From an uncultured Clostridia bacterium (GTDB taxonomy: Bacteria > Bacillota > Clostridia > TANB77 > CAG-508): a stretch of 53,368 nucleotides of DNA. Numbering within the stretch: position 1 is the first letter of the stretch; each line of letters starts with the position of its first letter. The position numbers and the translations under genes were made by a program. Under the pieces are notes generated by a model, which was not told where the DNA came from, did no database searches, and saw only the letters and a list, made by a program, of their open reading frames with translations. Positions 44,608 through 53,041 of the stretch are shown here, piece by piece. Where the stretch lies: positions 1 through 53,368 of the forward strand of contig CALXZB010000005.1 of NCBI GenBank assembly GCA_944393125.1, written 5' to 3'.

Positions 44608-44684
44608 TGGTGCTCCCACTAGGACTTGAACCTAGGACCCACCGGTTATGAGCCGGTTGCTCTGACCAACTGAGCTATGGGAGC
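44608..44684 (-). tRNA. tRNA-Met (CAT anticodon), CCA encoded
   Basis: A full cloverleaf of 77 bases is visible on the minus strand, with acceptor stem GCTCCCA / TGGGAGC, a D-loop with AGTTGGTCA and anticodon loop CTCATAA on the ACCGG/CCGGT stem. The T-arm contains TTCAAGT, and the 3' CCA is encoded. The CAT anticodon reads as elongator Met. The CTCATAA loop also occurs in tRNA-Ile2 with lysidine, which cannot be excluded without checking the recognition bases for TilS. Confidence 0.92.
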
Positions 44685-44714
44685 ATTAGTTTTATTAACT
44701 TCAACGCAAGACTA

Positions 44715-44743
44715 AGTATAATCTATTTTACGAAAAATGTCAA
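44715..44743 (-). promoter_or_regulatory. sigma-A promoter of the tRNA
   Basis: TTGACA (44738-44743), 17 bases, TATACT (44715-44720) on the minus strand, about 30 bases before the tRNA 5' end. Confidence 0.8.
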
Positions 44744-44775
44744 TACTTTTTTAAAAATTTTTAAATTATTTTTTT

Positions 44776-44812
44776 TAAAATTATGGTAGATTTATAATCT
44801 ACCATAATTTTA
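44776..44812 (-). terminator. terminator of the mtaB operon
   Basis: AAAATTATGGTAGATT / AATCTACCATAATTTT is a perfect inverted repeat overlapping the mtaB stop codon, followed on the minus strand by a run of eight A and T-rich sequence. Confidence 0.75.
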
Positions 44813-46111
44813 TCCTTTTAAAAACTCTTTTTCAGCTTGTAATATTTTCACATTTCTTAGTTTATTTTCTAAGTTCTCACTTGTTTCATATTTTACTAGC
44901 ATATAGTTTTGAGTATGACCTTTATAATATGTTTTTCCATTTTCAATTTCTTTGTCTTCAAATAAAACTTCAACTATTTGTCCAATCATACTTTTATTAT
45001 AATTATATTCATTTCCATTTGATAATTCTATCAATTTTTTGCTTCTAATTTCTTTTATATTTCCATCTACTTGATTTGGTGCAACTGCAGCTCTTGTCCC
45101 TTTTCTTTGTGAATATTGAAATATATGCATTTTATATAATTTTATACTTTTTAAAAATTCATAAGTAGTATTAAACTCTTCATCAGTTTCTCCTGGAAAT
45201 CCAACAATAATATCTGTTGTTATCATTACATCTTTGTAATATTTTCTTAGTCTTTCAATTATTTGTTTAACCTCAGAAGTTGTATATTTTCTATTCATTC
45301 TTTTTAAAGTTTCATTACAACCACTTTGTAAAGATAAATGGAAATGATGGCATATCTTTTCAAGTTTACTTAACCTTTCTACAAATTGTTCTGTCATTAT
45401 TTTTGGTTCTAATGAGCCTAATCTAATTCTTGTTATTCCCTCAATTTCATTTATTTTTTCTAATAATTCAATTAAACCATTTTCATTTCCAAAGTCTTTT
45501 CCATATGATGCTACATGAATTCCAGTTATTACTACTTCTTTTATACCTTTTTTTGAAATTTGTTCTATTTCTTTTATTACACTTTCTTGTTTTCTACTTC
45601 TTACTCTACCTCTTGCAAAAGGAATAATACAATATGAGCAAAATTGATTACATCCATCTTGAACTTTTACTACTGCTCTTGTTTTTTCTGTATATGTAAT
45701 TTGTCCCATATCTTTAAATTCTTTTTGTATGTCTATATTTTCTATTTCTACTATTTTTTCTTTTTTTGCTATAAAATCTGTAATATATTGTGCAATGTCT
45801 GTTTTTTCTTCATTTCCTAATACAATGTCTATTTCTGGCATTTTCTCTAATTCTTGTTTTGCAACTTGTACATAACAACCTACTGCAACAATTATAGACT
45901 TTTTATTTTTTGACTTTAACCTTCTTAAAATCTGTCTAGATTTTCTATCAGACATATTTGTTACAGTACATGTATTTACTATGTATATATCTGCTGTTTC
46001 TTCATCTATATCTACTATTTTATATCCTGCTTCTTGTATTTTTTGCATCATAGCATTTGATTCATATTGATTTACTTTACAACCTAATGTGTAAAAACCT
46101 ACTTTTAACAT
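44810..46111 (-). CDS. mtaB: tRNA-t6A methylthiotransferase MtaB (radical SAM)
   Basis: The 433-residue enzyme converts t6A to ms2t6A at position 37 of ANN-decoding tRNAs, in the cytosol. The N-terminal UPF0004 domain has the three Cys ligands of the auxiliary cluster (LGCKVN, NTCTVT, VGCYVQ). The radical SAM domain has CNQFCSYC (CxxxCxxC), followed by a TRAM-like end. GFYTLGCKVNQYES and the short spacing mark MtaB/YqeV rather than MiaB. It follows the ROK kinase gene with 12 bases between, and the pair is probably co-transcribed. Length is usual for the family. Confidence 0.93.
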   Translation of the reverse strand: MLKVGFYTLGCKVNQYESNAMMQKIQEAGYKIVDIDEETADIYIVNTCTVTNMSDRKSRQILRRLKSKNKKSIIVAVGCYVQVAKQELEKMPEIDIVLGNEEKTDIAQYITDFIAKKEKIVEIENIDIQKEFKDMGQITYTEKTRAVVKVQDGCNQFCSYCIIPFARGRVRSRKQESVIKEIEQISKKGIKEVVITGIHVASYGKDFGNENGLIELLEKINEIEGITRIRLGSLEPKIMTEQFVERLSKLEKICHHFHLSLQSGCNETLKRMNRKYTTSEVKQIIERLRKYYKDVMITTDIIVGFPGETDEEFNTTYEFLKSIKLYKMHIFQYSQRKGTRAAVAPNQVDGNIKEIRSKKLIELSNGNEYNYNKSMIGQIVEVLFEDKEIENGKTYYKGHTQNYMLVKYETSENLENKLRNVKILQAEKEFLKG

Positions 46112-46123
46112 TTTCCATCCTTC

Positions 46124-47008
46124 CTAAATAAGTGTTGCTCCTATTATTCCTGCATCATTTTTCAATTTTGCAAGTTTAATAATTATATCATGTCTAGGAT
46201 TAAAAAGCAAGTTTCCTTGTAATATTGCTTGTTTTAGTGGATTATAAAATATATTTTCATATTCTGCAAAACTTCCCCCTAAGCAAATTGCTTCTGGTTC
46301 AAATATATTTATAATATTTGATATTCCTATACTTAAATATTCTATATATTCTTTTATCATCTTTTTTAAAATTTGATTTTCTGAATTTTCTTGAATAAAT
46401 TTTCTAATTTCTTTTCCACTTAATGTGTTTAGTTCAAATCTCTCAGAAATTTTTTGTTTAAATCTTTTCAAACTAGCATATGTTTCAAAACATCCTCTTT
46501 TTCCGCAATTGCATAATTCTCCATCTTTTTGAATTATCATATGACTAAATTCATATCCTGGAACTTCTTCGGCTTCTAGTAATTGACCATCATATATTAC
46601 TGCTCCACCTATTCCAGTTCCTATGCATAAAAATAAGCTATTTTTATATTCTTTTAATTCTCCATATTTGTATTCCGCAAGAGCTGCACATTTAGCATCA
46701 TTTTTTAATTTTACTTTTATTTTAAGTATTTTTTCAAGAATTGTTGCTAAATTATAATTTTCTATGTTTAAATTAACTGCTTTATCAATATTATTGTTTC
46801 GTATAGTTCCAGGAACAGCTATACCTATACTTTCTATATCATACATTAATGCAAATTGCATTACATTTTCAGTTATAAATTCTTCTAATATGTTTCTTAT
46901 ATTATTTTTTTCGATTAAAAATTTTTCTGTTTTTATGATAATTTCACCATTATTATCAACTACGCCTATTCCTATATGACTTCCTCCAATATCAATTCCT
47001 ATTTTCAT
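46124..47008 (-). CDS. ROK-family sugar kinase (glucokinase-like)
   Basis: The 294-residue cytosolic protein starts with the phosphate-binding motif DIGGSHIGIG. It has GIAVPGTI, the substrate/phosphate block CIGTGIGGAV, and the ROK zinc site CNCGKRGCFE with the upstream His in EFSHM. The catalytic Asp is expected in LKNDAKCAA. The set is complete for an ATP-dependent sugar kinase; the substrate may be glucose or another hexose such as N-acetylmannosamine, which cannot be decided by eye. There is no helix-turn-helix, so it is not a ROK repressor. Confidence 0.9.
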   Translation of the reverse strand: MKIGIDIGGSHIGIGVVDNNGEIIIKTEKFLIEKNNIRNILEEFITENVMQFALMYDIESIGIAVPGTIRNNNIDKAVNLNIENYNLATILEKILKIKVKLKNDAKCAALAEYKYGELKEYKNSLFLCIGTGIGGAVIYDGQLLEAEEVPGYEFSHMIIQKDGELCNCGKRGCFETYASLKRFKQKISERFELNTLSGKEIRKFIQENSENQILKKMIKEYIEYLSIGISNIINIFEPEAICLGGSFAEYENIFYNPLKQAILQGNLLFNPRHDIIIKLAKLKNDAGIIGATLI

Positions 47009-47032
47009 ATTTAGGTTTATTCCTCCTACATT

Positions 47033-47758
47033 TTATATAAAATAGCTTTCAAATATTCTTACCATAAATAAAACTATTATATTGCTTGAAGATATAAAAA
47101 AGCCTATTGGTATTTCAGAAATTTTTATTTTTTTATTTCCTTTTTTTCTTTGTTGGCTCTTTAAAATTATTGTATATAATATTATTGATGTTATAGCTAA
47201 TATCAATGTATATATTAAAATTATGAAATTGCTATATACTGATATTATACTAATTAATATAAGCAAATTTATTAAATAACTATCTTTAGCAAATTTTCTA
47301 AGTAAAAATGCATCAACTAATAGTAATATCATATATACAAATAAATACTTAATATTTAAGTTCACACTTGAAAGATCTATCACAAACAAATATATCATAT
47401 ATAGTATTGATGATACAACTCCAAAAGCTAGTACACTTTTATTAATTTTAGAATAGTTTTTATCTATTCCTCCTATCAATACAAGTATAGAAATATATAT
47501 CATTCCAAATATATATATTATTATACTTGATATATCATAACTACTAACACTTATATTTAAAGTGTTTGCTAAAACTACTGATGAAACTCCTCCAATTAAT
47601 GTATATGTTAATTTTGATGCAAGACTTTCATTATAGTTTTTGCTATAATTTGTTCTTTTTAAATCTAATTTTTTTGGTATTTCATTAGCTATTAGAGAAC
47701 AATAATATCCACTTGTTATTCCTGTTAAAAAAAATATCATATATAAAATTATATTCAT
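47033..47758 (-). CDS. degenerate A24 (prepilin peptidase-like) membrane protein
   Basis: The 241-residue protein has about seven membrane helices. The start region (GITSGYYCSLIANEIPKK) resembles the FxNxxxxRxP entry of type IV prepilin peptidases. An Asp in GGIDKNYSKINK matches the first catalytic Asp, and KISEIPIGFFIS matches the PFGPFL end of the family. The second motif, GxGD, is missing: the nearest counterpart is LLLVDAFLLRK. It lies upstream of the ROK kinase gene. It may be an inactive paralogue or a family member with altered activity; the assignment is tentative. Confidence 0.45.
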   Translation of the reverse strand: MNIILYMIFFLTGITSGYYCSLIANEIPKKLDLKRTNYSKNYNESLASKLTYTLIGGVSSVVLANTLNISVSSYDISSIIIYIFGMIYISILVLIGGIDKNYSKINKSVLAFGVVSSILYMIYLFVIDLSSVNLNIKYLFVYMILLLVDAFLLRKFAKDSYLINLLILISIISVYSNFIILIYTLILAITSIILYTIILKSQQRKKGNKKIKISEIPIGFFISSSNIIVLFMVRIFESYFI

Positions 47759-47786
47759 GTTTTTACCTCTTTTGTTTATATTATTA

Positions 47787-47813
47787 CAGGCATATACAAA
47801 TAGTATATGCCTG
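47787..47813. other. perfect hairpin between two membrane-protein genes
   Basis: CAGGCATATAC / GTATATGCCTG forms a perfect 11-bp stem around a five-base loop, just after the 31-residue gene. It has no T-run on the minus strand, so it may be an attenuator or processing signal, or a weak terminator. Confidence 0.5.
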
Positions 47814-47830
47814 ATGTTATTACTTATTTA

Positions 47831-47926
47831 TTATAAAATCATTGCAACTATAACTCCTGCAAATATTAGTGTTACTGTAATTGCTATTATCCACCATAGT
47901 GGTGATTTTCCACTTTGATTTTTCAC
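47831..47926 (-). CDS. 31-residue single-helix membrane peptide
   Basis: A GTG start follows AAGGAGAG. The product has a short polar N-terminus (KNQSGKSP), then LWWIIAITVTLIFAGVIVAM, one membrane helix, and ends IL. A consensus promoter lies about 45 bases upstream. It does not resemble a known family; small membrane peptides of this kind are often regulators of membrane enzymes or toxins of type I systems, but no antitoxin RNA is evident. The reading frame, start and site are all convincing for a real gene. Confidence 0.55.
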   Translation of the reverse strand: MKNQSGKSPLWWIIAITVTLIFAGVIVAMIL

Positions 47927-47970
47927 TTCAATCTCTCCTTTAATTTATAACAATAACTTTAATTATATTT

Positions 47971-47998
47971 ATTTTATATTTTTTTTACAAAATGTCAA
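47971..47998 (-). promoter_or_regulatory. promoter of the 31-residue peptide gene
   Basis: TTGACA (47993-47998), 16 bases, TAAAAT (47971-47976) on the minus strand. Confidence 0.6.
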
Positions 47999-48058
47999 TA
48001 TTTTTGAACAATTTGTAATGTAATTGTATTTTTTGTAATATTTTTGTAACATATTTAT

Positions 48059-48088
48059 TGTATATTTTTCTATTTATCGGTAATACTG
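48059..48088 (+). promoter_or_regulatory. sigma-G-like forespore promoter of spoVA
   Basis: TGTATA (48059-48064), 17 bases, AATACTG (48082-48088) resembles the sigma-G consensus TGAATA-N17-CATACTA, and lies about 30 bases upstream of spoVAC. In Bacillus the spoVA operon is sigma-G-dependent, so the match fits the function. No vegetative promoter was seen at this spot. Confidence 0.5.
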
Positions 48089-48116
48089 TTTATAATTAGT
48101 TTGTGAGGAGGTCCAT

Positions 48117-48581
48117 ATGAAACCATTAGATTCTAAAAAAGATTATCAAGATTATGTTGACAAAAAATCACCTAATTCTCCTATTTTAAAAAACTGTTTC
48201 AATGCTTTTTGGGTAGGTGGTTTAATCTGTACAATAGGACAAGTTATTATGAATATTGCTAAATCAAGAGGTCTTTCTCAAGACATTTGTGGTACTATTG
48301 TTTCTATCATATTAATTGCTATTAGTGCTTTTTTAACTGGTCTTAATATTTTTAATAAAATTGGTAAATTCGCAGGGGCTGGTTCGCTAATTCCTATAAC
48401 TGGATTTGCAAATTCAATTGTTTCACCTTCTATGGAATATAAATCAGAAGGTTATGTTATGGGAGTTGGTGGCAAAATGTTCACTGTTGCTGGTCCAGTA
48501 CTTGTTTTTGGTATTTCAACCTCAATAATTGTAGGCTTAATATATTTAATTTTTAATACTCAAAATATAACTCTTGTATAA
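48117..48581 (+). CDS. spoVAC: stage V sporulation protein AC
   Basis: The 154-residue inner-membrane protein has about four helices and the family block FAGAGSLIPITGFANSI. It is a mechanosensitive channel component of the SpoVA complex that moves Ca-dipicolinic acid into the forespore and out on germination. A GAGGAGG site lies five bases before the ATG. It is the first gene of the spoVAC-AD-AE trio, which in Clostridia is the minimal SpoVA set. Confidence 0.93.
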   Translation: MKPLDSKKDYQDYVDKKSPNSPILKNCFNAFWVGGLICTIGQVIMNIAKSRGLSQDICGTIVSIILIAISAFLTGLNIFNKIGKFAGAGSLIPITGFANSIVSPSMEYKSEGYVMGVGGKMFTVAGPVLVFGISTSIIVGLIYLIFNTQNITLV

Positions 48582-48607
48582 ATATAATTTTTTGAAAGGA
48601 TGATCTT

Positions 48608-49609
48608 ATGCAAAAATTAGGAAAACAAACAATAAAATTTGATAACCCTCCTGTTATCACAGAAGTTGCTTCTATTGTTGGGCCAAAAGAAGCCAATGGT
48701 CCTCTTGCAAAATATTTTGATCAATGCCTAGAAGATGAATTTTGGGGTGAAAAGACTTGGGAAAAATCTGAAAGTAAAATCATTAAAGAAACTGTTAATA
48801 TGGCTATCAATAAATCTGGAATTCCATCAAATGACATTGAATATTGTTTTGCTGGTGATTTATTAAATCAATGTATATCTTCTAGTTTTGGACTTAGAGA
48901 GCTTAATGTTCCTTTTATAGGTATATTTGGAGCTTGTTCAACTTTTGTTGAAGGATTAAGCCTTGGTGCAATTTTTATCGAAAGCTGTGCAAAACATGTT
49001 TTGTGTGCCGCTTCTAGCCATTTCTGTAGTGCAGAAAAACAATTCAGATTCCCATTAGAATTAGGAAATCAAAGACCTCAAACTTCCCAATGGACTGTTA
49101 CTGGTTCAGGTGCAGCCGTTTTATCCCAAAATGGTGATGGGCCTTTTATTACACATATAACCTTTGGAAAAATTGTAGATATGGGAATTAAAGATGCCAA
49201 TAATATGGGTGCAGCAATGGCTCCTGCTGCTTTAGATACACTTATTTGCCATTTTAAAGATACTGGGCGTTCTCCTTCTTATTATGATGCAATCATTACT
49301 GGAGATTTGGGTTATATTGGAAAGGAAATTTTAACGGAACTCGCTTTAGATAAAGGTTATAATATTAAATCTAATTATAATGACTGTGGGGTTATGATTT
49401 TTGATAAAGAAAAACAAGATACTCATTCAGGTGGTAGTGGTTGTGGTTGTTGTGCTACTGTGTTTTCTGGATACTTTTTCAAACAATTAAATGAGAAAAA
49501 AATAAAAAGAATATTATTAATTGCTACTGGTGCGTTGATGAATTCTACTTCATCTCAACAAGGTGAATCTATTCCAAGTATAGCACATGCAATTAGTATC
49601 GAAATGTAG
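48608..49609 (+). CDS. spoVAD: stage V sporulation protein AD
   Basis: The 333-residue protein has a thiolase-like fold and binds dipicolinic acid. Motifs GIFGACSTFVEG, SSHFCSAEKQ and GSGCGCCATVFSGYFF are typical. It is a cytosolic/membrane-associated partner of SpoVAC and SpoVAE at the forespore membrane. The ATG follows AAAGGATG. Gene order and length (338 residues in Bacillus) agree with the family. Confidence 0.95.
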   Translation: MQKLGKQTIKFDNPPVITEVASIVGPKEANGPLAKYFDQCLEDEFWGEKTWEKSESKIIKETVNMAINKSGIPSNDIEYCFAGDLLNQCISSSFGLRELNVPFIGIFGACSTFVEGLSLGAIFIESCAKHVLCAASSHFCSAEKQFRFPLELGNQRPQTSQWTVTGSGAAVLSQNGDGPFITHITFGKIVDMGIKDANNMGAAMAPAALDTLICHFKDTGRSPSYYDAIITGDLGYIGKEILTELALDKGYNIKSNYNDCGVMIFDKEKQDTHSGGSGCGCCATVFSGYFFKQLNEKKIKRILLIATGALMNSTSSQQGESIPSIAHAISIEM

Positions 49610-49619
49610 AGGTGCTTTT

Positions 49620-50006
49620 ATGGATTGGTTACAAAATATTAATTTTATTGAACTTATTAAATGTTTTATTACAGGTGGACTTATTTGTGTTATAGGTCAA
49701 ATTTTAATAGATAAAACAAAATTAACACCTGCTAGAATTTTAGTTATTTTTGTTACAACTGGAACCATTTTAGGCGGTCTTGGTATTTATAAATATTTAG
49801 TTGATTTTGCTGGTGCTGGTGCGACTGTACCTCTTACCGGATTTGGTTACAATTTAGCAAAAGGTGCTATTAAAGGTGTTCAAGAATATGGTTTAATTGG
49901 TGCTTTTACAGGTGGTGTTACAGCTTCTGCTGGTGGAATCTCTGCAGCTATATTTTTCGGATATATTGCTTCTTTGATATCAAAACCTAAAATGAAAAAA
50001 GAATAA
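49620..50006 (+). CDS. spoVAE: stage V sporulation protein AE
   Basis: The start was placed at 49620 (MDWLQNINF), which follows GAGGTG; an earlier ATG at 49587 would overlap spoVAD. The 128-residue protein has about four helices and the family block DFAGAGATVPLTGFGYNLAKG, nearly matching that of SpoVAC. It is the membrane partner in dipicolinic acid transport. The operon ends here. Confidence 0.93.
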   Translation: MDWLQNINFIELIKCFITGGLICVIGQILIDKTKLTPARILVIFVTTGTILGGLGIYKYLVDFAGAGATVPLTGFGYNLAKGAIKGVQEYGLIGAFTGGVTASAGGISAAIFFGYIASLISKPKMKKE

Positions 50007-50018
50007 TTTTTATCTAGT

Positions 50019-50047
50019 TTGCCATTTTTTATCAATTATGTTATAAT
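50019..50047 (+). promoter_or_regulatory. sigma-A promoter of the 145-residue membrane-protein gene
   Basis: TTGCCA (50019-50024), 17 bases, TATAAT (50042-50047). Confidence 0.7.
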
Positions 50048-50095
50048 TGTCTTAAGTACAGCTTCGTCTGTCAAAATTTGAAAGGGTGGAAAAAT

Positions 50096-50533
50096 ATGAA
50101 AAAAGGCAACACGTACAAACTTTTTAGCATTTTAGGGCGGTTGATTTTGGTTTGTGTTTTTGGTATGGCTCTTTGCCTGCTTCTATTATATCTGCTGTTT
50201 AAGAACACAGATATGGCAGAGCTGATTTTCAATTCCGAAGTGTCCACAGATTTCATTTTTATACTTGTTGTTATGTGGACTTTAGGAGCTTTAATTGGAG
50301 CCCTTGCCTGTTTCGTAGCATTCGTTAATTCGCTTGCTGAAAAAGACGATGAGTTAAAAAAACTTGAACAAGAAAACAAGCAACTTCAAGAAAAACTTAA
50401 GCAGGAAAATAAACGACTTCAAGAAAAACTGAACAAATTCAGTAAGGGTACCGCATCCTCTTCCGCAGAAAGAATTTTTGGTGAAATTGGATTTACTGGA
50501 AGTTTAAAACCCACTGATAACAATCAATCGTAA
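50096..50533 (+). CDS. two-helix membrane protein with coiled-coil tail, possibly acquired
   Basis: The start is at 50096 (MKKGNTYK), behind GAAAGGGTGG; an ATG 18 bases upstream sits before that site. The 145-residue protein has two helices (about 11-35 and 55-80) and a charged coiled coil (about 82-115) made by a 33-bp tandem duplication (QENKxLQEKLK). It is less A+T-rich than the neighbours. Its promoter, leader and terminator are its own. The N-terminus and the sequence just upstream match those of the gene at 50662, so both probably belong to one small family. Function is unknown. Confidence 0.6.
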   Translation: MKKGNTYKLFSILGRLILVCVFGMALCLLLLYLLFKNTDMAELIFNSEVSTDFIFILVVMWTLGALIGALACFVAFVNSLAEKDDELKKLEQENKQLQEKLKQENKRLQEKLNKFSKGTASSSAERIFGEIGFTGSLKPTDNNQS

Positions 50534-50545
50534 TTTATTCCACGC

Positions 50546-50575
50546 CCCCGGTTTAACTTAAACCGGGGTATTTTT
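50546..50575 (+). terminator. intrinsic terminator
   Basis: CCCCGGTTTAA / TTAAACCGGGG is a perfect G+C-rich stem followed by TATTTTT. Confidence 0.9.
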
Positions 50576-50587
50576 ATGAACAGATTT

Positions 50588-50616
50588 TTGACTTTCAGCT
50601 AAAATTGTAGTATAAT
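50588..50616 (+). promoter_or_regulatory. sigma-A promoter of the 49-residue gene
   Basis: TTGACT (50588-50593), 17 bases, TATAAT (50611-50616). Confidence 0.75.
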
Positions 50617-50661
50617 ATATTTATAAAAGGCAAGTCGCCAAAATTTGAGGGGGAAATTTTC

Positions 50662-50811
50662 ATGAAGAAGAACAAGACTTATAAGGTATCTCGCTATTTC
50701 TACAATCGGTTTCACATTTGGTTTTGGAAACTGCAAGCTGTTTTTGTAATGACTTTTATGTCTGCATTAGCAATCTCTGCATTCATGTTCCTGGCCATCT
50801 GCTGCAACTGA
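50662..50811 (+). CDS. 49-residue membrane protein related to the gene at 50096
   Basis: The ATG follows GAGGGGGAAA. The product starts MKKNKTYKVSRYFYN, like MKKGNTYKLFS of the gene at 50096. It has one helix (about 25-47) and ends in ICCN. The upstream 25 bases also match those of that gene (GTC..CAAAATTTGA.GGG.GGAAA), suggesting common origin or shared control. Its codon use is less A+T-rich than the neighbours, which fits transfer. No function is recognised. Confidence 0.5.
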   Translation: MKKNKTYKVSRYFYNRFHIWFWKLQAVFVMTFMSALAISAFMFLAICCN

Positions 50812-50818
50812 ATAGAAA

Positions 50819-50866
50819 AACAATACACTCCAACTGTAATTATAGTTGTTGTGTATTGTATTTTGC
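50819..50866. terminator. bidirectional terminator before guaB
   Basis: CAATACAC..CAACT / AGTTG..GTGTATTG forms a long stem with a two-base internal bulge. The minus strand has a TTTTT run just after it, serving guaB; the plus strand gives TATTTT for the 49-residue gene. Confidence 0.75.
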
Positions 50867-50868
50867 TC

Positions 50869-52374
50869 TTATTTATATTGTTTATCAATTTCTTTTAAAA
50901 TAACATCATGTGCACTTCCTTCTTGAATGCTTACATTTGAAACTAAAGTTAATCTAGCTTTTTCATGTAATTCAGGAATTGTTATTGCACCACAGTTGCA
51001 CATTGTAGATTTTATTTTAGCAACTGTTATATCTAAATTTTCTTTTAATGAACCTGCATATGGTATGTAAGAATCAACACCTTCTTCAAAAGAAAGTTTT
51101 TTAGCTCCACCCATATCATATCTTTGCCAGTTTCTTGCTCTATTTGATCCTTCACCCCAATATTCTTTAACAAAATTATTATTAATTTTTACTATTCTTG
51201 TTGGACTTTCATCAAATCTTGCGAAATAACGTCCCATCATTACAAAATCTGCTCCTAATGCTAATGCTATTGTTATATGGTGGTCATGTACTATTCCTCC
51301 ATCTGAACATATTGGAATATATATACCTGTTTCTTCAAAATATTTGTCTCGAGCATTAACTACATCAATTAATGCACTTGCTTGTCCTCTGCCAATTCCT
51401 TTTGTCTCACGAGTGATGCAAATAGAACCTCCTCCTACACCTACTTTTATAAAGTCTGCTCCTGCTTCTGCAAGATATCTAAATCCTTCAGCATCAACTA
51501 CATTACCAGCTCCTATTTTTAAGCTATCTCCATATTTTTCTCTAACAAATTTAATTGTATTTTTTTGCCATACAGAATAGCCATCTGATGAATCTATACA
51601 CACCATATCTACACCTGCATCAACAAGTGCTGGTACTCTTTGTTCATAATCTCTAGTATTTATTCCTGCACCAACTATATATCTTTTGTTCTCATCTAGT
51701 AATGAATTTGGATTATGTTTTCTTTCTTCATAATCTTTTCTAAATACTAAATATTTTAAATTACCTTCTTTAGTTAATATTGGTAAACATTCTTTTTTCT
51801 TTTCCCAAATTATATCATTTGCCTCTGTTAAAGATATTCCTTCTTCTGCCCAAATTATTCTTTCTATTGGTGTCATATATTTTGAAATAGGTGCATTTAA
51901 GTCATCTCTTGAAATTCTATAGTCTTTATCTGTTACTAATCCTAAAAGTTTGCCTTTTTCTGTTCCATCATCTGTTATCATAACAGTTGAATGTCCTGTT
52001 TTTTCAACTAATTCAATCACTTCTTGTAGTGTTGCATCACTTTTTACATTTGAATCACTTACAACAAATCCGGCTTTATGTTTTTTTACATGATAAACCA
52101 TTTCTGCTTGTGATTCTATTGATTGTGAACCATATATAAAAGCAACTCCACCTTCTCTTGCTAGTGCAATTCCCATTTTCTCTCCTGAAACAGACTGCAT
52201 AATTGCAGAAACCATCGGTACATTTGCATAATATTTAGGTTCTTCACCTTTTTTAAATTTTACAAGTGGTGTTTTTAATGATACATTTGATGGTATACAT
52301 CTTTCATCAGTTAAATTTGGTAATAATAAAAATTCATTAAATGTTCTTGATATATCTTCTAATATTTTAGCCAT
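50869..52374 (-). CDS. guaB: IMP dehydrogenase (GIGRGQ-type)
   Basis: The 501-residue enzyme oxidises IMP to XMP with NAD, the committed step of guanine nucleotide synthesis. A TIM-barrel core is interrupted by a CBS pair (about 105-225). The catalytic loop reads [18 protein letters not shown], in which Cys is the nucleophile; the common bacterial form has GPGSICTTR...GVGxPQ. The GIGRGQ type is known from protist enzymes such as that of Tritrichomonas and from some bacteria. SDGG and GADFVMMGR (phosphate site) are intact. The flap RY motif (NWQRYDMGG) is present. It overlaps the nucleotidase gene by eight bases. Confidence 0.95.
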   Translation of the reverse strand: MAKILEDISRTFNEFLLLPNLTDERCIPSNVSLKTPLVKFKKGEEPKYYANVPMVSAIMQSVSGEKMGIALAREGGVAFIYGSQSIESQAEMVYHVKKHKAGFVVSDSNVKSDATLQEVIELVEKTGHSTVMITDDGTEKGKLLGLVTDKDYRISRDDLNAPISKYMTPIERIIWAEEGISLTEANDIIWEKKKECLPILTKEGNLKYLVFRKDYEERKHNPNSLLDENKRYIVGAGINTRDYEQRVPALVDAGVDMVCIDSSDGYSVWQKNTIKFVREKYGDSLKIGAGNVVDAEGFRYLAEAGADFIKVGVGGGSICITRETKGIGRGQASALIDVVNARDKYFEETGIYIPICSDGGIVHDHHITIALALGADFVMMGRYFARFDESPTRIVKINNNFVKEYWGEGSNRARNWQRYDMGGAKKLSFEEGVDSYIPYAGSLKENLDITVAKIKSTMCNCGAITIPELHEKARLTLVSNVSIQEGSAHDVILKEIDKQYK

Positions 52375-52963
52375 TTTTTTCTCCTCTCATTTCTTTAATT
52401 ATTCTATATATATGATGCCAGCTATATGCTGTTATTATATTTTTTCCATTAGTTGTTTTATTATATTGGCTATCAAATTTTATAACTTTTATTTTTTGTG
52501 ATATACTTTCTATATTTTCCGGACTATCTTCTATCATTATATCTATATTATTTTTTATGCATTGTTCTAATTTTCTTTTATCAAAAATTAATTTTTTGTA
52601 TTTTATTTTGTTTTTGTCTAACCAGTTTTTAGTTAGCTCCTGCATTTTTCCATAATATTCAGGTGGCATACCTGTTTCATTTCTTGCAGTTATAATATAT
52701 ATATTGTTTCCTTCTTGCTGTAATTTTCCAATTATTTCTGCAGAAAATGCTCTTGGATTAGTTTTAGTCACATATTCTACTAAATATCTATTCCAAAATT
52801 TTTCTTCTTGTTCTTCAGTAAAATTAAATTTTTCACTTTCATAGTATTTTCTTAAGTCTATATTTATTGGCCAATTTTCTTCTACACACATTTTTGTTCC
52901 ATAGTCTATAGTTATTCTCTCATAATCTGTAAGTACTCCGTCTAAATCAACTCCGATATTCAT
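52367..52963 (-). CDS. HAD-family 5'(3')-nucleotidase-like protein
   Basis: The 198-residue cytosolic protein starts with the HAD motif [12 protein letters not shown] Thr in IITARNE matches motif II and a Lys in KKLIFDKRK is likely motif [12 protein letters not shown] carries the final acidic pair. This resembles the NT5C-type deoxyribonucleotidases of small HAD proteins. It overlaps guaB downstream, suggesting a role in nucleotide balance. The ATG is behind GAGGAGG. The substrate is not certain. Confidence 0.8.
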   Translation of the reverse strand: MNIGVDLDGVLTDYERITIDYGTKMCVEENWPINIDLRKYYESEKFNFTEEQEEKFWNRYLVEYVTKTNPRAFSAEIIGKLQQEGNNIYIITARNETGMPPEYYGKMQELTKNWLDKNKIKYKKLIFDKRKLEQCIKNNIDIMIEDSPENIESISQKIKVIKFDSQYNKTTNGKNIITAYSWHHIYRIIKEMRGEKNG

Positions 52964-52992
52964 ATACGACCTCCTCTTTTAAGTAAAAAACC

Positions 52993-53034
52993 GAAAAAGT
53001 CCTTACCTTGAAATTATTATTTCAAAGTAAAGAC
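52993..53034 (-). terminator. terminator of the rplT operon
   Basis: A 16-bp stem lies between rplT and the nucleotidase gene. Two mismatches on the plus strand become G.U pairs on the minus strand, followed by TTTTT, so it works for rplT. Confidence 0.8.
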
Positions 53035-53041
53035 ATTTTTA

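Noticed and set aside
44608..44684. tRNA gene as attachment site of a genomic island
   Set aside because: No direct repeat of the tRNA 3' end was found elsewhere in the window, no integrase is present, and the tRNA has its own terminator.
47831..47926. Type I toxin for the 31-residue membrane peptide
   Set aside because: No antisense RNA promoter or overlapping transcript could be recognised, so a toxin call is not supported.
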